Assembly (NCBI GenBank): GCA_002366645.1
Contig: DFBM01000158.1
Coordinates: 563-7,365, forward strand
DNA length: 6,803 nt
Reading direction: 5' to 3'
Origin: Rhodobacterales bacterium UBA3080
Lineage (GTDB): Bacteria > Pseudomonadota > Alphaproteobacteria > Rhodobacterales > Rhodobacteraceae
Positions 1 to 5,722 of this stretch are shown here, one piece after another. Made by a program: the position numbers and the translations under genes. Each line of letters starts with the position of its first letter. Within the stretch, counting starts at the first letter, position 1. Below the pieces are notes generated by a model that had not been told where the DNA came from, made no database searches, and was given only the letters and a program-made list of their open reading frames with translations.

Positions 1-60
1 AGGCCAATCATGCACTAACATTCATTCTGGACCAGTTGATGGGGGCCGATCATACTCATT

Positions 61-64
61 GGAG
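61..64 (+). promoter_or_regulatory. Ribosome binding site deciding the atpD start
   Basis: GGAG lies 10 nt before the ATG at 75. The alternative starts in the same frame, TTG at 36 and ATG at 39, have no comparable purine-rich site before them. The ATG at 75 also gives a beta subunit with a normal short N-terminus before the conserved GKIVSIRGGVV strand, so it is preferred. Confidence 0.55.
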
Positions 65-74
65 CACCACGGCA

Positions 75-1472
75 ATGATAACTGACGTAGCAACAGAAAC
101 GGCAACACGCACCGAGGGCAAAATCGTGTCAATTCGTGGTGGAGTTGTGGAAGCCTTCTTTGCCGATCCTGTCCCGCATATTCACGATCTGCTTTTTGCA
201 GGTGACGTTCCTCTTGAGGTGGCGTCATTGGTGGGCGAAGGTGTTGTGCGATCCATTGCATTGGCTTCGGTTCGCGGTCTTGGGCTCGGAATGCCTGTGC
301 GCACAACGAATGCGCCGATCAATGTTCCCGTCGGTAATGCAATGTTGGGCCGGATGCTAAATATTTTCGGTGAACCGATTGACGGTAAACCAGCACCTGT
401 TGCCACTACCTACAGACCGATACACCGCCCCCCTCCTGCGTTGGAAGACAGGATTGTGCACGCCGAGACATTGGAAACCGGGATCAAGGCTATTGATCTT
501 TTGTCGCCCATTGAACGCGGTGGCAAGACGGGGCTTTTTGGCGGTGCCGGTGTGGGCAAAACGGTACTGATTACCGAGCTTATCAACAACACTGTTCAAC
601 ACCACAAGGGCGTCAGCCTGTTTTGTGGCATCGGAGAGCGCTCCCGTGAAGCCGAGGAATTGTACCGTGAAATGGGCGAGGCTGGCGTGCGCGACAAGAC
701 CGTTATGCTGTTCGGGCAGATGAACGAGTCCCCCGGTGTCCGCTTTCTGATTGGCAATTCCGCACTGACGATGGCCGAGTATTTTCGGGATGAAAAGCAG
801 CAAGACGTGCTTTTGCTTATCGACAATATATTCCGTTTTGTTCAGGCGGGTTCCGAGGTGTCAGGGTTGCTGGGGCGGATGCCCTCGCGTGTTGGATACC
901 AGCCGACGCTAGCCACTGAACTGGCAGCTTTGGAAGAGCGTATCGCCTCGACCCGCAACGGCGCAATTACCTCGATTCAGGCGGTATATGTGCCTGCAGA
1001 CGATTTCACGGATCCGGCAGCAGCGCATATCTTTTCGCACCTGTCGGCCTCGGTGGTACTTTCACGAAAACGAGCCAGTGAGGGGCTTTATCCTGCCGTT
1101 GATCCGCTCGCCTCGGCTTCGGTCATGTTGACCCCTTCCGTGGTTGGGCAGCGCCATTACGACATCGCTCGTGCCGTGCGTCGAACGCTGGCTGAATACG
1201 CAGAACTGCGCGATATCATAGCTATGCTGGGCATTGAAGAGCTGTCGTCGGCAGATCGCGCTACTGTCGCTCGCGCAAGGAGGCTGGAACGTTTTCTGAC
1301 GCAGCCGTTTGTTACAACAGCATCGTTTACCGGATCGGTTGGCAGGCAGGTACCGATTGCCGATACGCTCAACGGGTGTGAAACGATCCTGAACCTGACG
1401 AAGTTCGAACTGCCCGAAAGCGCCTATTACATGATCGGTGGATTGCAGGATATGGAGGAGGACGCGACATGA
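75..1472 (+). CDS. atpD: N-type ATPase F1 sector beta subunit (catalytic)
   Basis: This is the catalytic subunit of the rotary ATPase head, where ATP is hydrolysed or made; 465 residues from the ATG at 75, normal for the family. The N-terminal beta-barrel begins at GKIVSIRGGVV (residues 15-25). The P-loop GGAGVGKT is at 156-163. The catalytic glutamate and adjacent arginine (E188, R189) sit in GIGERSREAEELY. Walker B is LLLID ending at D250, and the adenine-stacking tyrosine is Y339 in GLYPAVDP. The DELSEED lever is degenerate, EELSSAD at 388-394, keeping three of its five acidic residues. Being the first gene of the operon is itself an N-ATPase trait, since housekeeping operons place atpD near the end. 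The stop overlaps the atpC start as ATGA. The frame is open upstream to the window edge, so a longer protein starting at 39 or earlier cannot be excluded, but nothing upstream looks like beta subunit. Confidence 0.97.
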   Translation: MITDVATETATRTEGKIVSIRGGVVEAFFADPVPHIHDLLFAGDVPLEVASLVGEGVVRSIALASVRGLGLGMPVRTTNAPINVPVGNAMLGRMLNIFGEPIDGKPAPVATTYRPIHRPPPALEDRIVHAETLETGIKAIDLLSPIERGGKTGLFGGAGVGKTVLITELINNTVQHHKGVSLFCGIGERSREAEELYREMGEAGVRDKTVMLFGQMNESPGVRFLIGNSALTMAEYFRDEKQQDVLLLIDNIFRFVQAGSEVSGLLGRMPSRVGYQPTLATELAALEERIASTRNGAITSIQAVYVPADDFTDPAAAHIFSHLSASVVLSRKRASEGLYPAVDPLASASVMLTPSVVGQRHYDIARAVRRTLAEYAELRDIIAMLGIEELSSADRATVARARRLERFLTQPFVTTASFTGSVGRQVPIADTLNGCETILNLTKFELPESAYYMIGGLQDMEEDAT

Positions 1473-1879
1473 GTATGGCCTCCGATATGCTGGTTACGCT
1501 GCATCTTCCGACGCGTACATTGTTTGCGGGGCGGGCCAAGCAGTTATTCGCGGTCGCCCAAAACGGCAGTTTTGGAATTCTGCCCAATCATATCGATTTT
1601 GTCACTGCATTGGTGCCTTCGGTTCTGACTCTGAGGACGCCGGAGGACGAGGAGCTGGTATTTGGTATTGACGAGGGGATGCTCGTTAAAAAAGGACACG
1701 TTGTTGATGTCGCGGTTCGACGCGGTGTGTGGGGCGATGACCTTAATACGCTTCGCGTCACTGTGCGCGAAACATTTGTCGAGATGGACGAGAACGAGCG
1801 TGTGGCGCGGTCCGCTCTGTCGCGCCTCGAAGCCAATATGGTTCGCCGGTTTGCCGAATTGCGAGGGGCAAAAACATGA
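1469..1879 (+). CDS. atpC: N-type ATPase F1 sector epsilon subunit
   Basis: This is the small central-stalk subunit that binds gamma and the c-ring and can brake ATP hydrolysis; 136 residues, the usual length. The N-terminal beta-sandwich (about residues 6-88) is recognisable from LPTRTLFAG, then NGSFGILPNHIDFVTALVPS, which matches the family's G-x-x-G-I-L-P-x-H-x-x-x-x-x-x-L-x-P-S pattern, and FGIDEGMLVKKGHVVDVAV. The last 45 or so residues are helical and rich in Arg, Glu and Ala, as in the epsilon C-terminal hairpin. The ATG overlaps the atpD stop (ATGA) and is preceded by a strong GGAGGAGGA at 1454-1462. A second ATG two codons later is a less likely start. Placement directly after atpD is shared with all F-type operons. 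The gene reads intact. Confidence 0.94.
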   Translation: MSMASDMLVTLHLPTRTLFAGRAKQLFAVAQNGSFGILPNHIDFVTALVPSVLTLRTPEDEELVFGIDEGMLVKKGHVVDVAVRRGVWGDDLNTLRVTVRETFVEMDENERVARSALSRLEANMVRRFAELRGAKT

Positions 1880-2163
1880 CTAAAGAGCCAGACAAATCTG
1901 CCGATGATATCGGACGGCGAGCCGAGCGGATGAAGTATGCACGCGACAACCCCGCGCCTAGTCCGCTTTCCGGAATCAGCACTTTCGGCATGATCGGCTG
2001 GTCCATCGCCGTGCCCACTGTCGGAGGCGCTTTTCTAGGGCTCTGGCTGGATCGCGTTGCGCCACAGGATTTCTCGTGGACGATCGCACTTGTCCTTGGT
2101 GGCGTGGTGCTGGGTGGTCTGATATCGTGGGCCTGGATAAGCAAGGAAGGGGGGGGGGAATGA
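1876..2163 (+). CDS. atpQ: AtpQ, AtpI-like small membrane protein of N-ATPase operons
   Basis: A 95-residue membrane protein. The N-terminal 30 or so residues are charged and cytosolic-looking (DKSADDIGRRAERMKYARD). Two hydrophobic segments follow, about residues 36-59 and 67-87. The first contains GGAFLGLWLD, which resembles the G-x-x-L-G-x-x-x-D pattern of AtpI proteins. AtpI-family proteins are linked to c-ring assembly and possibly Mg2+ supply, so a similar assembly role is inferred here; no enzymatic motif is visible. The start overlaps the atpC stop (ATGA), with GAGGGG at 1863-1868 as ribosome binding site. The C-terminus is odd: it ends in EGGGE, encoded by a run of ten G, and its stop overlaps the atpR start. 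The identification rests on position and hydrophobicity more than on residue identity. Confidence 0.88.
   Translation: MTKEPDKSADDIGRRAERMKYARDNPAPSPLSGISTFGMIGWSIAVPTVGGAFLGLWLDRVAPQDFSWTIALVLGGVVLGGLISWAWISKEGGGE
2143..2158 (+). repeat. Poly-G tract of ten at the atpQ/atpR junction
   Basis: AAGGAA is followed by ten consecutive G (2149-2158), directly before the atpR start at 2160. The tract encodes the terminal glycines of AtpQ and, with AAGGA (2143-2147), is also the only candidate ribosome binding region for atpR. Runs of this length are rare in coding DNA and prone to slippage. One extra G, or a -1 ribosomal slip, would bypass the atpQ stop and continue in the atpR frame through its ATG. 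One fewer G gives a different short tail that ends at a TAG about 60 nt further on. It could also be an assembly or sequencing length error. Confidence 0.8.
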
Positions 2164-2453
2164 TAGATATCGGCTGGGGTGCCTTGTTGTTTGGGCTGAC
2201 GGTCGGCTCTGCAGTTAGCGCCCTGTTTTTTGCGGGCCTCGCCTATGGTATGCGGATTGCCTTTGGTACCGAGCGCCCTGTTGCAGTGTTGCTGTTAAGC
2301 TCGGCATTGCGGATTGCGCTGTTACTGATTGCAGGTTGGTTCGTCGCACAGTCAGGCCCATGGGCACTGGGTGGCTTCGCCCTGTCATTTCTTTTGGTGC
2401 GCTTTATTGCCATCGTTTTTGCACGGTCGCGACCGACGACAGGAGATGCGTGA
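2160..2453 (+). CDS. atpR: AtpR, three-helix membrane protein of N-ATPase operons
   Basis: A 97-residue, very hydrophobic protein with three predicted membrane helices at about residues 6-32, 40-63 and 67-87, and a short polar tail. AtpR is found only in N-ATPase operons. It carries arginines within or at the ends of the hydrophobic segments (R32, R51, R81). In this family such arginines have been proposed to contact the ion-binding glutamate of subunit c, perhaps during c-ring assembly; for this protein that role is inference. The start ATG overlaps the atpQ stop (ATGA) and the stop overlaps the atpB start (TGATG), so its translation is coupled on both sides. The frame is open well upstream inside atpQ, but those upstream codons give no membrane-protein-like sequence, so the ATG after the poly-G tract is the sensible start. 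Confidence 0.9.
   Translation: MIDIGWGALLFGLTVGSAVSALFFAGLAYGMRIAFGTERPVAVLLLSSALRIALLLIAGWFVAQSGPWALGGFALSFLLVRFIAIVFARSRPTTGDA
2441..2445 (+). promoter_or_regulatory. Ribosome binding site fixing the atpB start
   Basis: AGGAG lies 7 nt before the ATG at 2453. The atpB frame is open back to an ATG at 2336, but that 39-codon extension overlaps atpR, has no ribosome binding site of its own and is unlike any a-subunit N-terminus. This site therefore supports the shorter 231-residue protein. Confidence 0.75.
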
Positions 2454-3148
2454 TGGAGTTAACACCTGATACTACCGTCCTGTTCCAGGTGTGGGAAATT
2501 CCTGTCAACGCCACGATCGTCAACACATGGGTTGTTATGGCGTTGTTGACGGGGGTATCCATGTTGACTACCCGCAATCTTCGCCCCGATGTGCCGCCAA
2601 ACCGATGGCGCACGATGCTCGAGGTGATCGTGCAGGGTATAGAGGGCCAAATCGAGGAGATTTCCCGCCGCAAGTCTCACTCGCTGCTCTATTTCGTTGG
2701 CACACTGTTTCTTTTCATCTTCGTATCAAACCTGCTGATGGTGGTGCCCGGTTTCGCCCCACCCACAGCCTCACTTTCAACAACGGCGGCGCTGGCGCTA
2801 TCGGTTCTTGTGGCGGTGCCGATATTCGGCATTACCAGCCGGGGCTTGGGCGGGTATTTTAAAACCTATCTGGAACCGTCGGCGATCATGCTCCCCTTCA
2901 ATATTATTAAGGAATTTTCACGCGGTATCTCGCTGGCGATCCGGCTTTACGGGAACATAATGAGTGGCGCTGTCATCGGGGCGATCCTTCTCAGCGTGGC
3001 ACCGTTTTTCTTTCCGGTCCTGATGGAAATGCTGGGTCTGCTGACAGGGTTGATCCAGGCCTATATTTTCGCAATTCTGGCCACCGTCTACATTTCTTCT
3101 GCTACCGCAGAACCAAATAACTCTAACAAAATAAAGGACATTCCATGA
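2453..3148 (+). CDS. atpB: N-type ATPase Fo sector a subunit (ion channel)
   Basis: The a subunit forms the two ion half-channels beside the c-ring; 231 residues with five or six membrane segments, including about 24-40, 78-98, 107-127 and a C-terminal helix pair from about 155 to 216. The essential stator arginine is R164 in SLAIRLYGNIM, equivalent to E. coli R210, with the conserved N168 after it. The last helix holds LIQAYIFAILATVYI with Q202, equivalent to E. coli Q252. The protein is somewhat shorter than the E. coli form (about 270 residues), as is common in small a subunits. The start forms a TGATG overlap with the atpR stop. The 3' end overlaps atpE by ATGA and is strikingly A-rich and G-free (encoding PNNSNKIK), probably because that stretch doubles as the atpE translation initiation region. 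The gene appears intact and functional. Confidence 0.96.
   Translation: MELTPDTTVLFQVWEIPVNATIVNTWVVMALLTGVSMLTTRNLRPDVPPNRWRTMLEVIVQGIEGQIEEISRRKSHSLLYFVGTLFLFIFVSNLLMVVPGFAPPTASLSTTAALALSVLVAVPIFGITSRGLGGYFKTYLEPSAIMLPFNIIKEFSRGISLAIRLYGNIMSGAVIGAILLSVAPFFFPVLMEMLGLLTGLIQAYIFAILATVYISSATAEPNNSNKIKDIP
3111..3138 (+). promoter_or_regulatory. A-rich, G-free translation initiation region of atpE
   Basis: Positions 3111-3135 hold 16 A, 5 C, 4 T and no G, followed by the AAAGGA ribosome binding site (3133-3138), which lies 6 nt before the atpE ATG. The stretch stands out sharply from the GC-richer surroundings and lies inside the atpB coding region. An unstructured A/U-rich leader would favour high initiation, as known for E. 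coli atpE, and c is needed in many copies per complex. The enhancer role is inferred from composition and position. Confidence 0.55.
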
Positions 3149-3432
3149 CAGATCTTGGTATTATTGCGGCAATTTCAATCTTCACCGCAGGGCTGACAGT
3201 ATCGTTCGGCGCGATTGGTCCGGCTTTGGGCGAAGGCCGCGCCGCCGCAACTGCATTAAGCGCAATTGCACAGCAGCCTGACGCCTCGGCCAATATTTCG
3301 CGGACGCTGTTTGTCAGCCTCGCAATGATTGAATCTACGGCGATCTATTGCTTCGTCGTTTCAATGATTTTGCTATTCGCGAATCCGTTTTGGACTGCTG
3401 TGATCGAATCTGCAGCAGCCACAGGGGGATAA
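3145..3432 (+). CDS. atpE: N-type ATPase Fo sector c subunit (rotor ring), double-carboxylate type
   Basis: The c subunit forms the rotating ion-carrying ring; 95 residues in two helices (about 5-43 and 52-86) joined by the polar loop AQQPDASA. The ion-binding carboxylate is E63 in AMIESTAIYCF. A second carboxylate, E30 in GPALGEGRAA, stands where Na+-type rings usually have glutamine (Q32 of Ilyobacter), with the same spacing of 33 residues. S64, T65 and Y68 complete a Na+-type site. N-ATPases are predicted to carry Na+, yet at least one studied N-ATPase ring was reported to be H+ specific, so the ion is not settled by sequence. In the helix-packing glycine motif two positions are alanine (A23, A27), consistent with a larger ring. 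The start overlaps atpB (ATGA) after a strong initiation region. The C-terminus is extended by about 12 residues beyond the usual LLFANPF end. Confidence 0.97.
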   Translation: MTDLGIIAAISIFTAGLTVSFGAIGPALGEGRAAATALSAIAQQPDASANISRTLFVSLAMIESTAIYCFVVSMILLFANPFWTAVIESAAATGG

Positions 3433-3435
3433 AGA

Positions 3436-4206
3436 ATGTCGGTTGACTGGATTACAGTCATTGCCCAGATCGTAAATTTTCTGGTTCTGATCTGGCTGTT
3501 GAAACGATATTTATATCGCCCGATCCTGAACGGTATTGACGCCCGCGAGGCGGAAATTGCCGAACGGATGATCGATGCGAGGCGAGCCGAGGAAAAAGCC
3601 GAAGTTGCAGAATCTGAGTATCTTGACCAGATCGCAACCCTGCAGGCAAACGAGTCGGCGATGACGAATTCTGCGCGCCTAAGAGCTGAAGCAGCACGGG
3701 ATGTGTTGTTGGCCGACGCACAGGAACTATTTGAAAAGGAAAGAACAGACTGGAAAGCCCATCTGGAGCAGGAAGGGCACAAATACATTTCCGAGCTGCA
3801 CAAGACGGGCGCCAGCGCGCTATTGTCTCTTACCCGTAAGGCGCTCGATGATCTGGCAGACGAGACGCTGGAGGAACGCATCGTTGCCCATGTCGTGACG
3901 CGGCTTGTGCCAATATCGGAGGAACTGCGCAAGGCAGCTAGCGGTTCGACAGAAGCAATCGCAACCACCCGCGATCCGCTACCAGAAGCCGCGCGCGAGC
4001 GGTTAGAGGCGGATTTGCGAAATGTTATCCCGAATATGGCGCTGCATTTTGAAACCGATACGGAGCAGTCCCCCGGCTTGATCCTGCGAATGGGTGGCGC
4101 GCAAGTGGCGTGGACCGTGGATTCGTATATAAACGGGCTCGACGCCATTTTGGAAGAACATCTGACCACAGGAGCGAAAATAGGGGCTCAAGGTGATGGA
4201 TGGTAA
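3436..4206 (+). CDS. atpF: N-type ATPase long b subunit with delta-like C-terminus
   Basis: This is the peripheral stalk subunit that holds the head against the a subunit. At 256 residues it is about 100 longer than a standard b (about 156). One N-terminal membrane helix (about 6-22) leads into the conserved RYLYRPI and a charged coiled coil rich in Glu, Ala and Arg (about 34-165). After a Ser/Thr-rich linker (about 168-180), residues 181-243 have the character of the delta C-terminal domain: PLPEAARERLEADL, then GLILRMGGAQVAWTVDSYI, which resembles the delta pattern G-x-x-I-R-x-G-x-x-x-x-D-x-S. No separate atpH (delta) lies between atpF and atpA, its usual place, so this tail probably replaces delta. 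AGGGGG at 3423-3428 precedes the ATG by 7 nt. The gap from atpE is 3 nt, the only non-overlapping junction in the operon. The end overlaps atpA by 11-14 nt. Confidence 0.94.
   Translation: MSVDWITVIAQIVNFLVLIWLLKRYLYRPILNGIDAREAEIAERMIDARRAEEKAEVAESEYLDQIATLQANESAMTNSARLRAEAARDVLLADAQELFEKERTDWKAHLEQEGHKYISELHKTGASALLSLTRKALDDLADETLEERIVAHVVTRLVPISEELRKAASGSTEAIATTRDPLPEAARERLEADLRNVIPNMALHFETDTEQSPGLILRMGGAQVAWTVDSYINGLDAILEEHLTTGAKIGAQGDGW
4182..4186 (+). promoter_or_regulatory. Ribosome binding site of atpA
   Basis: AGGGG lies 9 nt before the ATG at 4196 and 6 nt before an adjacent GTG at 4193. The two starts differ by one codon and cannot be separated from sequence alone; ATG is taken as the default. 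Both lie inside the 3' end of atpF. Confidence 0.5.
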
Positions 4207-5722
4207 TCGCCCGCATCCAGATGATTTGTTAAATGTGCTGCTGGACAGCGCACCGCCTGCTCCGCGGCTTAGCGAAATTGGTAAAGTGATTGAGGTTGGC
4301 GACGGGATTGCCATCGTCACGGGGCTTGCCCGTGCGCTTTCGGATGAATTGCTGCAATTTGCATCCGGTGTGCGCGGAATCGTGTTTGATCTGGAACCGG
4401 ACCGGCTGGGGATCATTCTGCTTGGCGCATCCGAACGAGTTACCGTTGGCGAAGACGTACGGCGCACGGGTAAGGTTATTAGTGTGCCCGTCGGGCCACC
4501 CTTGCTGGGACGTGTTGTTGATGCCCTTGGTCACCCTCGCGATGGCAAAGGCCGGATTGGCTCCGTGTCCGAGCTTCCGGTCGATGCCGAGGCTCTCGAA
4601 ATTCTGCACCGCTCTGCCATCACACGCCCATTGGCCACGGGAATCAAGGTAATTGATGCCGCTGTCCCGGTCGGTTTGGGCCAGCGCGAGTTGATTATTG
4701 GTGATCGACAAACTGGCAAGACCTCGATCGCGGTCGATACGATCCTTAATCAGGCGCACTCTGGTATGATATGTATCTATTGCGCGATCGGGCAACGCGG
4801 TGATGCTGTGGCGAAGGTTATCGCTGCTATCAAAGACGGCGGGATGATGGCCAACACTATCATTATCTCTGCAGGTGACGAGGACCCACCGGGGCTGTCC
4901 TATATTGCACCTTATGCCGCCATGACGATGGCCGAATACTACGCGGATCAGGCTAGGGACGTCTTGGTTGTGATGGATGATCTTACCCACCATGCCCGAT
5001 CTTATCGCGAACTTTCGCTGCTACTGCGCCGGCCGCCGGGTCGCGAAGCCTTTCCGGGCGATATATTCTATGTGCATGCTCGTCTGCTGGAACGTGCCGG
5101 GCAATTCAATGCACAGGGTGGAGGAGGTTCGATCACAGTTCTGCCAGTTGTTGAAACACAGGCCGAAAACCTGTCGGCGTATATCCCGACCAACCTGATT
5201 TCGATTACAGACGGCCAGATATATCTCTCACCTCGACTTATGCGCAAAAACCAGTTTCCCGCCGTAGATCTGGGAATGTCTGTCTCGCGCGTTGGCGGCA
5301 AGGCGCAAAGCCCCGCGTTTCGGGATGTTGCGGGAAATCTGCGGATGACCTTGTCGCAATTCGAGGAGCTGGAGGAGTTCGCCCGTTTCGGCACGCGCCT
5401 CGACGATGCAACCAAGGCGCGGCTGACTCGTGGCGCTGCGGTGCGTGCGGCGCTGCGCCAGCCCGAGCGCGATCCTATTGCAGCCGTCGAGCAACTAGCG
5501 GTTCTTATCGCTGCAATGGAGGGCGTTTTCGACGGGCTGTCGGAAGCTGATGCAACTACTGCGATGGCAAAGGTTCGTATTGCAGCGCGAAGCGATCTTG
5601 AAGGTATAGCCGTGCGTATCGCGGAAAACGAACATTTGCGGCCCGAAGATCGCGAAAGGATCGTCGAAATCGCGCACAAGGCAACAGGGACCGAGAGAGG
5701 CGAAAATGACGCAAACTCTTGA
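4196..5722 (+). CDS. atpA: N-type ATPase F1 sector alpha subunit
   Basis: This is the nucleotide-binding, mainly regulatory subunit that alternates with beta in the head; 508 residues from the ATG, close to the usual 500-513. The beta-barrel domain starts near GKVIEVGDGIAIVTGL (residues 29-44). The P-loop GDRQTGKT is at 169-176. CAIGQRGDAVAKV follows at 196-208. Walker B is DVLVVMDDLT with the aspartates at 261-262. The arginine finger that reaches into the beta active site is R365 in SVSRVGGKAQ. The helical C-terminal domain runs from about 370. The gene follows atpF directly with no delta gene between, an N-ATPase trait, and overlaps atpF at its start and atpG by 17 nt at its end. The polar N-terminus (MDGNRPHPDD) is unlike the standard alpha N-terminal helix that docks delta, which may reflect the altered stalk. 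A GTG one codon upstream is an alternative start. Confidence 0.97.
   Translation: MDGNRPHPDDLLNVLLDSAPPAPRLSEIGKVIEVGDGIAIVTGLARALSDELLQFASGVRGIVFDLEPDRLGIILLGASERVTVGEDVRRTGKVISVPVGPPLLGRVVDALGHPRDGKGRIGSVSELPVDAEALEILHRSAITRPLATGIKVIDAAVPVGLGQRELIIGDRQTGKTSIAVDTILNQAHSGMICIYCAIGQRGDAVAKVIAAIKDGGMMANTIIISAGDEDPPGLSYIAPYAAMTMAEYYADQARDVLVVMDDLTHHARSYRELSLLLRRPPGREAFPGDIFYVHARLLERAGQFNAQGGGGSITVLPVVETQAENLSAYIPTNLISITDGQIYLSPRLMRKNQFPAVDLGMSVSRVGGKAQSPAFRDVAGNLRMTLSQFEELEEFARFGTRLDDATKARLTRGAAVRAALRQPERDPIAAVEQLAVLIAAMEGVFDGLSEADATTAMAKVRIAARSDLEGIAVRIAENEHLRPEDRERIVEIAHKATGTERGENDANS

Noticed and set aside
28..56. TGGACC, 17 nt, CATACT as a sigma-70 promoter for atpD
   Set aside because: Each box matches the consensus at only four of six bases, and the predicted RNA start near 63 would cut into the atpD ribosome binding site at 61-64. 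The true promoter is probably upstream of the window.
2076..2159. Upstream in-frame extension of atpR inside atpQ
   Set aside because: The added residues are not hydrophobic or membrane-like and lie over the second helix of AtpQ. The overlapping ATGA start is the normal arrangement here.
2336..2452. 39-codon N-terminal extension of atpB
   Set aside because: It overlaps atpR in another frame, has no ribosome binding site, and its Arg- and Trp-rich sequence is unlike a-subunit N-termini. AGGAG at 2441-2445 supports the start at 2453.
3345..4169. 274-codon minus-strand open frame opposite atpE/atpF
   Set aside because: It is Ser- and Arg-rich low-complexity translation, the usual antisense shadow of a coiled-coil gene. 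No ribosome binding site or known family is visible.
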